In this document: positions 34,053 through 42,582 of the stretch, piece by piece
How the letters are laid out: each line of letters opens with the position of its first letter
Position numbering within the stretch: the first letter of the stretch is position 1
Assembly (NCBI GenBank): GCA_900766265.1
Contig: CAAFUS010000010.1
Location: 310,001 to 374,000, forward strand
Direction of reading: 5' to 3'
Length of the DNA: 64,000 nt
Source of the DNA: Pseudomonadaceae bacterium
GTDB lineage: Bacteria > Pseudomonadota > Gammaproteobacteria > Pseudomonadales > Pseudomonadaceae
Made by a program: the position numbers and the translations under genes
Notes under the pieces: model-generated
Database searches by the model: none
Told to the model about the DNA's origin: nothing
Seen by the model: only the letters and a program-made list of their open reading frames with translations

Positions 34053-35582
34053 ATGAGCGATACCACTTTCCGCCCGGCGAGCATGCTGCTCGCCGTGGTC
34101 GGCCTGTCGCTGGCCACCTTCATGCAAGTGCTCGACACCACCATTGCCAACGTCGCGCTGCCGACCATTTCGGGCAACCTCGGAGCGAGCTCGGAACAGG
34201 GCACCTGGGTCATCACCTCCTTCGCCGTATGTAACGCTATCGCCCTGCCCCTGACTGGCTGGATGGCACGCCGATTCGGCGAGGTGAAACTCTTCCTCGC
34301 GGCGGTCGTGCTGTTCGTCTTCACATCATTTCTGTGCGGCATCGCTCGGTCGATGCCCGAACTGGTGGCATTTCGCGCGTTGCAGGGCTTCTTCGCCGGC
34401 CCGCTCTACCCGATGGCGCAAACACTGTTGCTGGCGATATTTCCCACCGCCAAGCGCGGCATGGCGCTCGCGTTGCTGGCGATGGTCACGGTGGTGGCTC
34501 CCATCATCGGCCCTATCGCGGGCGGCTGGATCACCGATAGCTACAGCTGGCCGTGGATCTTCTTCATCAACGTGCCAATCGGTATTTTTGCGACCTTCGT
34601 CGTCTGGGCGCAGCTGCGCCACAAGCCTGAGCGCATCGTCCATCAGCCCATCGATTACATCGGTCTCGCGCTGCTCGTGCTCGGCGTAGGCCTGCTGCAG
34701 GTGGTGCTGGACAAGGGCAACGACCTGGATTGGTTCGAGTCGGGCTTCATCTTGATAAGCACGGCGATTTCAGTGGTAGCTCTGGTAGCCCTGGTCATTT
34801 GGGAGCTGACCGACCGTCATCCAATTATCAACCTGCGGCTGTTCAAGTACCGCAACTTCACCTTCGGCACCTTGGCGCTGGTGCTTGGCTACTCGGGGTT
34901 CTTCGGCATCAACCTGCTGCTGCCGCAGTGGCTGCAGACCCAGCTGGGCTACACACCCGTCTGGGCGGGGCTGGCGGCGGCGCCGATCGGCATACTGCCG
35001 GTGTTCCTCTCGCCGCTGGTGGGCAAGTACGCACACAAGTTCGATCTCAGGCTGCTGGCCGGCGGCTCGTTCCTGGTGATCGGCGCCTCCTGTTTCGTCC
35101 GGGCCACCTTCAACACCGAGGTGGACTACCGCCACATCGCCGAAATCCAGGTCTTCATGGGCCTGGGCATCGCGCTGTTCTTCATGCCGACCACCAGCAT
35201 CCTGCTCTCCAGCCTGCCGCCAAAGGACATCGCCGAGGGCTCCAGCCTCGCGACCTTCCTTCGCGTGCTCGGGGGCAGTTTCGCTTCATCGCTCACGACC
35301 TGGTTGTGGCATCGACGGGAGATCTACCACCACGCCCAGCTGACCGAGCATGTGACGGTCTACAACCCCGCCACCCAACAGTACCTCGAGCAGTTGGGCG
35401 GGCCATCGCAGCAGGCCTACGCGCACATCGACCGTGTGGTGGAAGCACAGGCCTACATGATGTCCACGGTGGACTACTTCACGCTGATGGGCTGGATGTT
35501 CCTCGGGCTGTTCCTGATCATCTGGCTGGCCAAACCACCCTTCACTGCCAAGGGCGGTGGCGAAGCGGCGGGAGGCCACTGA
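34053..35582 (+). CDS. emrB: EmrB/QacA-type MFS multidrug exporter (DHA2, 14 TM)
   Basis: 509-aa drug:proton antiporter with 14 predicted helices. Family motifs: L-D-T-T-I-A-N-V-A-L-P in TM1 (D1), G-W-M-A-R-R-F-G after TM2 (motif A), and G-P-I-A-G-G-W-I-T in TM5 (motif C). The ATG at 34053 overlaps no earlier coding and starts just before TM1; upstream in-frame codons overlap emrA. Last gene of the marR-OMF-emrA-emrB operon. Likely extrudes hydrophobic uncouplers, phenolics or fatty acids; substrates are inferred from the family. Confidence 0.92.
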   Translation: MSDTTFRPASMLLAVVGLSLATFMQVLDTTIANVALPTISGNLGASSEQGTWVITSFAVCNAIALPLTGWMARRFGEVKLFLAAVVLFVFTSFLCGIARSMPELVAFRALQGFFAGPLYPMAQTLLLAIFPTAKRGMALALLAMVTVVAPIIGPIAGGWITDSYSWPWIFFINVPIGIFATFVVWAQLRHKPERIVHQPIDYIGLALLVLGVGLLQVVLDKGNDLDWFESGFILISTAISVVALVALVIWELTDRHPIINLRLFKYRNFTFGTLALVLGYSGFFGINLLLPQWLQTQLGYTPVWAGLAAAPIGILPVFLSPLVGKYAHKFDLRLLAGGSFLVIGASCFVRATFNTEVDYRHIAEIQVFMGLGIALFFMPTTSILLSSLPPKDIAEGSSLATFLRVLGGSFASSLTTWLWHRREIYHHAQLTEHVTVYNPATQQYLEQLGGPSQQAYAHIDRVVEAQAYMMSTVDYFTLMGWMFLGLFLIIWLAKPPFTAKGGGEAAGGH

Positions 35583-35661
35583 GTCCGGGACGCGGCGCTG
35601 GCGTTTGACTCGCGCGGCGATTGGGGTAGGCTCGGCACCTTGTTCAATGAGGAGTCACCCC

Positions 35662-35943
35662 ATGGCCCGCGCCACCGCCCGTCACATCCTGGTCCCCACC
35701 GAAGCCAAGTGCAACGAACTCAAAGCCGCCATCGAAGGCGGTGCCGATTTCGCTCAGGTCGCCAAGGACAACTCCACCTGCCCCTCGAGCCGCGACGGCG
35801 GCAACCTCGGCTCCTTCGGTCCCGGCCAGATGGTCAAGGAATTCGACACCGTGGTGTTCAGCGCCCCGGTCAATGTTGTTCAGGGCCCGGTCAAGACCCA
35901 GTTCGGCTACCACCTGCTGGAAGTCACCAGCCGCGAAGATTGA
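35662..35943 (+). CDS. ppiC: PpiC parvulin peptidyl-prolyl isomerase
   Basis: 93-aa single-domain parvulin, the length of E. coli PpiC. The rotamase motifs A-R-H-I-L-V, D-G-G-N-L-G-S-F-G-P-G-Q-M, F-D-x-x-V-F and the ending F-G-Y-H-L-L-E-V cover the active site (Cys and the two His positions visible). There is no signal, so it is cytosolic. It follows emrB by about 80 bases with its own ribosome site (GAGGAG) and a hairpin downstream, and is probably an independent gene. Confidence 0.92.
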   Translation: MARATARHILVPTEAKCNELKAAIEGGADFAQVAKDNSTCPSSRDGGNLGSFGPGQMVKEFDTVVFSAPVNVVQGPVKTQFGYHLLEVTSRED

Positions 35944-35997
35944 TCCGGTCTCGGCGACCCCGTCTCGGCGATCCCGTTTAGTCGACCCTATCAGGTC

Positions 35998-36019
35998 CCG
36001 GCCAGAGCGATCTGGCCGG
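35998..36019 (+). terminator. Hairpin between ppiC and the DUF389 gene
   Basis: CCGGCCAGA / TCTGGCCGG, a perfect 9-bp stem with a GCGA tetraloop, lies between two convergent genes. No T-run follows, so it may be a weak bidirectional terminator. Confidence 0.5.
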
Positions 36020-36114
36020 AACCCCGCGCCATGGGCTTACAGCCGCTCGTTCAGTCCCGCTCCTAAACGACTGCATAAAAAGCCAGCGCGCCCAGCGCTT
36101 GCTAGCCTGACGGC

Positions 36115-37047
36115 TTAAAGCATCATCCTTCGCCGCTGCACGCTCCTGCGCTTCCAGGCGAACACCAGCAATGACATCACCACGACGAGCACCAGATCGA
36201 TCAGCCAACGCATCAGCGCCTGGCCGCTGACCGCCCACTCGCCCAGCACTACGCCCATCACCGCGACCGACATCGCGGGTACGAGCGACAGCCCGATCAT
36301 CACCCCTGCGGTCAGGATCGATCGGTTCGTTGCGATCAGGACCGCGCCGGCAACCGAAGCCACCGCGCTGACGATGGCGGAGGTTGCCGACAGTGTCGTC
36401 CAGAAGCTCAGCAGACTACCGGCTGCCAGGTAGCCAGACCCTGAGCCAAGCGGGTTCTCCCCCATGGCCAGCAAGGCGAGTGTGGTCGCTAGCGCCCCGA
36501 CCATCAGTGCCAAGTACAACCTCACCAGATCGGCCAGCCCACGCCAGGCGGCCCGGCTGTGCGCCACGAGACCCAGCGCGATACGTGTGAGCGGCTCGAA
36601 ACCTGGCGCGATCAGCATGGCGCCGACGACCACGTGAATGACGTCCGTGGCGACTCCAATCACGGCGATTACGCCCGCACAAAACATGAGCAACAGCGTG
36701 TTGGCGGTGGTGTTGCTTTCCTTGAGCAGAGACGACTCCATTTCTTCCCACGTAGCGTCGCTTGGTTCGCGGGTCAACAGGCCTATGGAGGGAGAAGAAA
36801 TACTACTGAGCACCGTCGAGGTGGTGATCGAGGATTCGGGCGTCGCCCCGAGGCCGCGTGCCTGGAGCCGCTGCATCAACCGCAACAGTGCCGGGTTGGT
36901 GAGATCCACCGTAACCAGATCCCCGGACGGTCTGAGCGAGACGCCGCGCTGCACCCGGATGCCGGTGACACCCTCGATCGGCTCAATTTCCTTGATGACT
37001 GTATCGGTCAAGTGCGCGGCAAGGGCAATGTTCACTGTGCGTGCCAT
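36115..37047 (-). CDS. DUF389 (TIGR00341-like) membrane protein
   Basis: 310 aa. A soluble N-terminal part of about 110 residues (ferredoxin-like repeat, V-D-L-T-N-P-A-L-L) is followed by six or so hydrophobic helices, with the family motif G-A-M-L-I-A-P-G-F-E-P-L in TM2 region. DUF389 proteins are widely distributed and uncharacterised. The C-terminus is basic (K-R-R-S-V-Q-R-R-R). I start at ATG 37047 with GAGGATCG in front; a more upstream ATG (37077) lacks it. Monocistronic, divergent from the glp cluster side. Confidence 0.82.
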   Translation of the reverse strand: MARTVNIALAAHLTDTVIKEIEPIEGVTGIRVQRGVSLRPSGDLVTVDLTNPALLRLMQRLQARGLGATPESSITTSTVLSSISSPSIGLLTREPSDATWEEMESSLLKESNTTANTLLLMFCAGVIAVIGVATDVIHVVVGAMLIAPGFEPLTRIALGLVAHSRAAWRGLADLVRLYLALMVGALATTLALLAMGENPLGSGSGYLAAGSLLSFWTTLSATSAIVSAVASVAGAVLIATNRSILTAGVMIGLSLVPAMSVAVMGVVLGEWAVSGQALMRWLIDLVLVVVMSLLVFAWKRRSVQRRRMML

Positions 37048-37123
37048 GGAGCGATCCTCGAATAGCCAGGCGGTCACCGCATCGGCGCGTGTTGTTCTGT
37101 GATCTGCGCGCCCAAGAACCTAT

Positions 37124-37378
37124 TCAACCCAGAAGACAGGCGGTGAGCGCCAGCCTTGCGCCCACCTGCGAACGTACCAGTAACAGGAGACAGATCTCCT
37201 GTTCGTTTTCGAAAAGACCTATCTCAACCTGGACGGCACCAGGCACTTCGTTAATGACGCTTAGGGCTCTGTGTCGGCCTTCAAACCGATAGTCACGACC
37301 ACGCATAAAGAAATGCGTTCCCAACCGGCGCGACAATATTGTTCGCCTTTTCGCTTTGACAGGCCTCGAATTTGTCAT
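37124..37378 (-). CDS. Doubtful small ORF upstream of glpF
   Basis: 84 codons, basic N-terminal half (K-A-K-R-R-T-I-L-S-R-R) and a hydrophobic end. Third-position GC is only about 57 percent against well over 80 in surrounding genes, and there is no convincing ribosome site. It overlaps the glpF upstream region. It could be a horizontally acquired small gene or chance; I list it because it is the only open frame in a 410-base gap. Confidence 0.25.
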   Translation of the reverse strand: MTNSRPVKAKRRTILSRRLGTHFFMRGRDYRFEGRHRALSVINEVPGAVQVEIGLFENEQEICLLLLVRSQVGARLALTACLLG

Positions 37379-37380
37379 TA

Positions 37381-37400
37381 AGTTTTCGTTTCCGAACAAC
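37381..37400 (+). promoter_or_regulatory. Candidate GlpR operator of glpFK
   Basis: AGTTTTCGTTTCCGAACAAC matches 12 of 20 positions of the E. coli GlpR operator, including the TTCG and CGAACA half-sites. It sits 59 bases upstream of the glpF start. Confidence 0.5.
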
Positions 37401-37458
37401 TCCAAACCGTTCGGGTGGTCGGATCAATAACTACAACAATCCGCATGAGGCTCTACGC

Positions 37459-38340
37459 ATGAGTGCACCATCGGTCCCTACGCTGAAGGGGCAATGTATC
37501 GCCGAATTCCTCGGCACCGCGCTTCTTATCTTCTTCGGTACTGGCTGCGTCGCCGCGCTCAAACTGGGTGGCGCGGATCTCGGTCTCTGGGAAATCAGCA
37601 TCATCTGGGGTATCGGCGTGAGCATGGGCGTCTACCTTGCTGCCGGCGTTTCGGGCGCTCATTTGAGCCCTGCGGTAACCATCGCGCTCTGGCTGTTCGG
37701 CACGTTCGAACGCCATAAGGTGCCGGCCTACATCGTCGCCCAGATTGCGGGCGCGTTTTGCGCCTCTGCGCTCGTGTACGGTCTGTACAGCAGCCTGTTC
37801 TTCGATTTCGAACACGCGCACGAGATGGTTAGAGGCAGCGCCGAAAGTCTCGAGCTCGCCTCGATCTTCTCGACCTACCCTCACCCGTCGCTCTCCATCG
37901 GCCAGGCGTTCCTGGTAGAGGTGGTGATTACCGCTATTCTTCTAGCCATGATCATGGCCCTTACCGACGACGGTAACGGTTTGCCTCGCGGCCCTCTCGC
38001 CCCGCTTCTGATCGGCCTGCTGATCGCCGTCATCGGCGGTGCGATGGGTCCATTGACCGGGTTCGCGATGAACCCCGCGCGTGACCTAGGGCCCAAGTTG
38101 ATGACGTTCGTTGCGGGTTGGGGAGAGATCGCGCTCACCGGTGGTAGAGACATCCCTTACTTCCTCGTCCCCATCTGCGCGCCAATTCTTGGCGCATGCG
38201 TCGGCGCCGCTGGATACAAGGCGCTGATCTGCAAGCACCTGCCCAACCTGGGTTCCGGTGCCTGCGCGGCTCCTGCCCAGGAGAAGGAATCAGGCGAGCC
38301 AAGCTCGCCGCAACGTGTCAGCGCCCCAGAAGCTCGTTAA
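37459..38340 (+). CDS. glpF: Glycerol facilitator GlpF (with an altered first NPA motif)
   Basis: 293-aa aquaglyceroporin carrying glycerol across the inner membrane. Six helices plus the two half-helices are visible. The second half-helix has an intact F-A-M-N-P-A-R-D, but the first reads G-A-H-L-S-P-A-V, with Ser70 (codon AGC at 37666) where Asn is nearly invariant. The second selectivity region carries the G-L-P-R-G-P-L loop usual in GlpF. ATG 37459 follows TGAGGCT; upstream in-frame codons are non-coding. First gene of the glpF-glpK unit, 12 bases before glpK. Confidence 0.93.
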   Translation: MSAPSVPTLKGQCIAEFLGTALLIFFGTGCVAALKLGGADLGLWEISIIWGIGVSMGVYLAAGVSGAHLSPAVTIALWLFGTFERHKVPAYIVAQIAGAFCASALVYGLYSSLFFDFEHAHEMVRGSAESLELASIFSTYPHPSLSIGQAFLVEVVITAILLAMIMALTDDGNGLPRGPLAPLLIGLLIAVIGGAMGPLTGFAMNPARDLGPKLMTFVAGWGEIALTGGRDIPYFLVPICAPILGACVGAAGYKALICKHLPNLGSGACAAPAQEKESGEPSSPQRVSAPEAR

Positions 38341-38352
38341 GGAAGATTCACC

Positions 38353-39861
38353 ATGAGCAGCCAAGACAAGCACTACGTCGTCGCCCTGGACCAGGGCACC
38401 ACCAGCTCTCGCGCCATCGTGCTGGACCGCAACGCCAACGTTGTCACCATTGCCCAGCGCGAATTTGCGCAGATCTACCCTCAGGCCAGCTGGGTCGAGC
38501 ACGACCCCATGGAAATCTGGGCCACCCAGAGTGGTGTGTTCGTCGAAGCACTGGCCCAGGCCGGTATCAGCAACGAACAGGTTGCCGCCATCGGCATCAC
38601 CAATCAGCGTGAAACCACCATCGTCTGGGACAAGCTCAGCGGCCGGCCCATCTATAACGCCATTGTCTGGCAGAGCCGCCAGAGCACGCCGATTTGCGAC
38701 CAGCTCAAGCGTGACGGGATGGAAGATCACATCCGCAAGACCACGGGTCTTGTGATCGACCCCTACTTCTCCGGCACCAAGATCAAGTGGATCCTCGATC
38801 ACGTGGAAGGCAGCCGTGAGCGCGCGCGCCGTGGCGAGCTTCTGTTCGGAACCGTCGATTCCTGGCTGATCTGGAAGATGACCCAGGGCAAGGCCCACGT
38901 AACCGATTACACCAACGCCTCGCGCACCATGCTGTTCGATATCCACAAGCTCGACTGGGACCCGGTCATGCTCGAAGCGCTGGATATCCCGCGCGAAATG
39001 CTGCCCGAGGTGCGCTCCTCTTCCGAGGTGTACGGCCACGCCTACATTGGATCGGGCCAAAGCACCGGCATCCCGATCGCCGGCATTGCCGGGGACCAGC
39101 AGGCAGCACTGTTCGGGCAGATGTGCGTCGAACCCGGCCAGGCGAAGAACACCTACGGCACGGGTTGCTTCCTGTTGATGAACACGGGCACCAAGGCCGT
39201 GCAATCGGAGCATGGCCTGCTGACCACCATCGCCTGCGGGCCGAAGGGTGAGGTGAACTACGCACTGGAAGGCGCCATCTTCAACGGCGGCTCCACGGTT
39301 CAATGGCTGCGTGACGAGCTGAAGGTCATCAACGACTCGCTCGATTCCGAGTACTTCGCGACCAAGGTGCCAGACAGCAATGGCGTCTACCTGGTGCCGG
39401 CCTTCACCGGCCTCGGCGCACCTTACTGGGACCCGCGCGCACGCGGCGCCTTGTTCGGCCTGACCCGTGGCGTGAAGGTCGATCACTTGATTCGCGCTGC
39501 TCTCGAATCGATTGCCTACCAGACCCGCGACGTACTCGACGCCATGCAACAGGACGCCGGAGAGCGCCTGCGCTCCTTGCGAGTCGATGGCGGCGCGGTG
39601 GCTAACAACTTCCTCATGCAATTCCAGGCCGACCTGCTCGGCACCCAGGTGGAACGCCCCGAGATGAAGGAAACCACTGCGCTTGGCGCCGCCTACCTGG
39701 CTGGCCTTGCAACCGGTTTCTGGAGCAGCCTCGACGAACTGCGCGCCAAGAGCAACATCGAGCGTGTGTTCGAGCCCGCCTGTGATCGCGAACAGCGAGA
39801 GGCCCTCTACAAGGGCTGGCAAAAAGCAGTCGACCGTACGCGTAACTGGGCTGAAGACTGA
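38353..39861 (+). CDS. glpK: Glycerol kinase GlpK
   Basis: 502-aa FGGY kinase making sn-glycerol 3-phosphate from glycerol and ATP. Clear motifs: A-L-D-Q-G-T-T-S-S-R near residues 11-20 (phosphate 1), N-Q-R-E-T near 82, the R-T-M-L-F-D block, A-G-D-Q-Q-A-A near 243, and G-G-S-T-V near 313. Length is the usual one. It follows glpF by 12 bases and is followed by a hairpin and glpR, the standard Pseudomonas arrangement. Confidence 0.97.
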   Translation: MSSQDKHYVVALDQGTTSSRAIVLDRNANVVTIAQREFAQIYPQASWVEHDPMEIWATQSGVFVEALAQAGISNEQVAAIGITNQRETTIVWDKLSGRPIYNAIVWQSRQSTPICDQLKRDGMEDHIRKTTGLVIDPYFSGTKIKWILDHVEGSRERARRGELLFGTVDSWLIWKMTQGKAHVTDYTNASRTMLFDIHKLDWDPVMLEALDIPREMLPEVRSSSEVYGHAYIGSGQSTGIPIAGIAGDQQAALFGQMCVEPGQAKNTYGTGCFLLMNTGTKAVQSEHGLLTTIACGPKGEVNYALEGAIFNGGSTVQWLRDELKVINDSLDSEYFATKVPDSNGVYLVPAFTGLGAPYWDPRARGALFGLTRGVKVDHLIRAALESIAYQTRDVLDAMQQDAGERLRSLRVDGGAVANNFLMQFQADLLGTQVERPEMKETTALGAAYLAGLATGFWSSLDELRAKSNIERVFEPACDREQREALYKGWQKAVDRTRNWAED

Positions 39862-39880
39862 TCCGCTACGCGTCGCTTGA

Positions 39881-39916
39881 ACAAGGCCCGGGCCTGCTCA
39901 GCAGACCGGGCCTTGT
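39881..39916 (+). terminator. Hairpin between glpK and glpR
   Basis: Perfect 11-bp stem ACAAGGCCCGG / CCGGGCCTTGT with a 14-base loop, 20 bases after the glpK stop. There is no T-run, so it may attenuate or protect the glpFK message rather than end it fully. Confidence 0.55.
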
Positions 39917-39995
39917 CATGTCTGGAAGCCACACGGCTTTAATCAAGCGCTGGAGTGCGGCATGCTTCGGCCATATCAACAACAAGGAAGCCTTC

Positions 39996-40754
39996 ATGAG
40001 CCTGGCCCCACGACAGCAGAACATCCTCGAGCTCGTACGCGAGCGTGGTTATGTCAGCATCGATGAGCTCGCTCAGCATTTTTCGGTGACCCCCCAGACC
40101 ATCCGCCGGGACATCAACCAGCTAGGCGAAGCCGGCATGCTACGCCGCTATCACGGTGGCGCCGCTCATGACTCCAGCGTACAGAACACCGCCTACACCA
40201 TGCGCGCACGGCAGATGCGCGACGAAAAGCGCCGCATCGCCGAAGCGGTCGCGGCTCAGGTTCCCGATCAGGCGTCACTGTTCATCAACATCGGCACCAC
40301 CACCGAAGCCATTGCTCATGCCCTGCTCAACCACAGGGGGCTGAAGGTCATTACCAATAACCTGCATGTGGCGAACATTCTCAGCACCAAGCAAGACTTC
40401 GACGTACTCATCGCAGGGGGGAACGTGCGCAGCGATGGTGGCGTGGTCGGCCAGGCAACGGCCGACTTCATGGGTCAGTTCAAGGTCGACCTGGCCCTGA
40501 TCGGGATCAGCGGCATCGATGAAGACGGGACCCTTCTGGACTTCGACTATCAGGAAGTCCGGGTCTCGCAGGCGATCATCAACAATGCGCGACGCGTCTT
40601 TCTCGCAGCGGACTCCAGTAAATTCGGCCGCAGCGCCATGACCCGGCTGGGCTCACTTGAACAGATCGACTGCCTCTTCACCGAATCCCGCCCCCCTGAA
40701 TCCTTCATTCAGCTGCTGGCTCGGCACAAGGTCAAACTCGAGATATCCGGCTGA
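39996..40754 (+). CDS. glpR: Glycerol-3-phosphate regulon repressor GlpR
   Basis: 252-aa DeoR-family repressor. The N-terminal helix-turn-helix (S-I-D-E-L-A-Q-H-F-S-V-T-P-Q-T-I-R-R-D) lies at about 20-41, then the sugar-phosphate-binding domain with G-T-T-T-E-A near 97-102, N-N-L-H-V-A near 116 and the D-S-S-K-F-G-R end block. Inducer is glycerol 3-phosphate. Start ATG 39996 follows an AAGGAAG site; the upstream frame is non-coding. It should act on the operator sites before glpF and glpD. Confidence 0.95.
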   Translation: MSLAPRQQNILELVRERGYVSIDELAQHFSVTPQTIRRDINQLGEAGMLRRYHGGAAHDSSVQNTAYTMRARQMRDEKRRIAEAVAAQVPDQASLFINIGTTTEAIAHALLNHRGLKVITNNLHVANILSTKQDFDVLIAGGNVRSDGGVVGQATADFMGQFKVDLALIGISGIDEDGTLLDFDYQEVRVSQAIINNARRVFLAADSSKFGRSAMTRLGSLEQIDCLFTESRPPESFIQLLARHKVKLEISG

Positions 40755-40996
40755 AGCCGTACTCCCGGTGCGTTGAGTCGAACGCAACGCTCCGCCACAC
40801 CTGAACCTTGCCACGGTCACTCATAGCTCTTCACCGTCACAGCGCTGACACGTCGATAGTCTCTCTTCCTGCTGCCGCGCCACACCTCCCCCCTTCCTTT
40901 ACAACAGCCGTCAACCAGCTAGCATTTGTTCGATTATTTTCTTTTATCTGACAAACGAACATTTTTTACCTGGAGAGCGGATTTTTATTCGGCTAG

Positions 40997-41036
40997 GATG
41001 TTCATATCCGAAAGTAAATGTTCGTATACGAGGCGA
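40997..41036 (+). promoter_or_regulatory. Two adjacent GlpR-like operators before glpD
   Basis: Two 20-base blocks lie end to end: 40997-41016 (GATGTTCATATCCGAAAGTA, 13 of 20 match to the E. coli GlpR site) and 41017-41036 (AATGTTCGTATACGAGGCGA, 12 of 20). The second contains the exact dyad TCGTATACGA and ends 4 bases before the glpD ATG, so bound repressor would cover the ribosome site region. Confidence 0.55.
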
Positions 41037-41040
41037 CTCC

Positions 41041-42573
41041 ATGACCGAGCCATCCCGCTCCGCTCCTGAACTCTTCGACCTCGCCATCATTGGTGGGGGC
41101 ATCAATGGCGTTGGGATTGCGGCCGATGCGGCCGGGCGCGGTCTGTCGGTCTTTCTCTGCGAACGCGACGACTTCGCCAGCCACACCTCCTCAGCCAGTA
41201 GCAAGCTGATCCACGGTGGCTTGCGCTACCTGGAACACTACGAGTTCCGCCTGGTACGTGAGGCACTGGCCGAACGCGAAGTGCTGCTCGCCAAGGCACC
41301 GCACATTGTCAAGCCGCTGCGTTTCGTGCTGCCGCACCGCCCTCACCTGCGCCCCGCCTGGATGATCCGCGCCGGGCTGTTCCTCTACGACAACCTCGGC
41401 AAGCGCGAGAAGCTCCCCGGCTCGCGAGGGCTGCGCTTCGATGCCCGGAGCCCGCTCAAGCCGGCGATCACTCGCGGATTTGAATACTCCGACTGCTGGG
41501 TCGACGATGCCCGGCTGGTGGTGCTCAACGCCATGAGCGCACGCGAGCATGGCGCCCGCCTGCATACGCGTACCGAATGCCTGGGCGCGCGCCGCGTCGA
41601 GGGTGTCTGGGAGGTCGATTTACGCGGGCCCGACGGCCAGCGCTACTCGATTCGCGCCAGGGCCCTGGTGAATGCCGCCGGGCCCTGGGTAGCCCGTTTC
41701 ATTGGTGAAAACCTGCAGCTGCGCTCGCCCTATGGCATCCGCCTGATCCAGGGCAGCCACGTGATCGTCCCGCGGCTCTACGAGGGTGACCAGGCGTTCA
41801 TCATGCAGAACGAAGATCGCCGCATCGTCTTCGCCATCCCCTATCTGGATCGCTACACCCTGATCGGCACCACCGACCGCGAATACCAGGGCGACCCGGC
41901 GCAGGTGAAGATCACCGACGGGGAGATCGACTACGTGCTCGGCGTGGCCAATGCGCACTTTCGTCGGCAGCTGACGCCGGCAGATATCGTGCACACCTTC
42001 TCCGGGGTTCGTCCGCTGTGCGACGACGAGTCCGACAATCCCTCGGCCGTCACCCGCGACTACACCCTGGCGCTCGAGGCGGAGGCCGACAAGGCGCCGC
42101 TGCTGTCGGTGTTCGGCGGCAAGCTGACCACCTACCGCAAGCTCGCCGAATCGGCGATGGCGCAGCTCAAGCCGTTCTTCGCGCAGCTGGGCGACAGCTG
42201 GACCGCGACCGCGCCGCTGCCCGGCGGCGAAGGGATGACCACGACGCAGCGGCTGGCCGAGGAGCTGCTTGCCCAGGTCGAGGGGCTCGACCCGCAGCTG
42301 GCGCAGCGCTGGGCTACCACCTATGGCAGCCGGAGCTGGACGATGCTCGGCGAGGCCCGCTCGCTCGATGCCTTGGGCGAACACCTGGGCCAGGGGCTGC
42401 ATGCCCGCGAGGTGGACTACCTGCGCGCCGAGGAATGGGCGCTGGAGGTGGACGACATTCTCTGGCGGCGAACCAAGCTGGGCCTGGCCTTCGTCGAAGA
42501 GGACCGCCGCCGCCTGCAGCAGTACCTGGCGGCTGGCGGCAACCCGCCGGCGCGCAGCAGCGACGCCGCCTGA
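41041..42573 (+). CDS. glpD: Aerobic glycerol-3-phosphate dehydrogenase GlpD
   Basis: 510-aa FAD enzyme oxidising glycerol 3-phosphate to dihydroxyacetone phosphate and feeding electrons to quinone at the inner membrane. FAD motif G-G-G-I-N-G-V-G-I-A (about 19-28), the S-S-A-S-S-K-L-I-H-G-G-L-R-Y block (about 50-63), and F-S-G-V-R-P-L near 320 are intact. ATG 41041 has GAGG 8 bases before it. Transcribed from its own promoter under tandem GlpR-like sites. Confidence 0.97.
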   Translation: MTEPSRSAPELFDLAIIGGGINGVGIAADAAGRGLSVFLCERDDFASHTSSASSKLIHGGLRYLEHYEFRLVREALAEREVLLAKAPHIVKPLRFVLPHRPHLRPAWMIRAGLFLYDNLGKREKLPGSRGLRFDARSPLKPAITRGFEYSDCWVDDARLVVLNAMSAREHGARLHTRTECLGARRVEGVWEVDLRGPDGQRYSIRARALVNAAGPWVARFIGENLQLRSPYGIRLIQGSHVIVPRLYEGDQAFIMQNEDRRIVFAIPYLDRYTLIGTTDREYQGDPAQVKITDGEIDYVLGVANAHFRRQLTPADIVHTFSGVRPLCDDESDNPSAVTRDYTLALEAEADKAPLLSVFGGKLTTYRKLAESAMAQLKPFFAQLGDSWTATAPLPGGEGMTTTQRLAEELLAQVEGLDPQLAQRWATTYGSRSWTMLGEARSLDALGEHLGQGLHAREVDYLRAEEWALEVDDILWRRTKLGLAFVEEDRRRLQQYLAAGGNPPARSSDAA

Positions 42574-42582
42574 ACTACGGCA

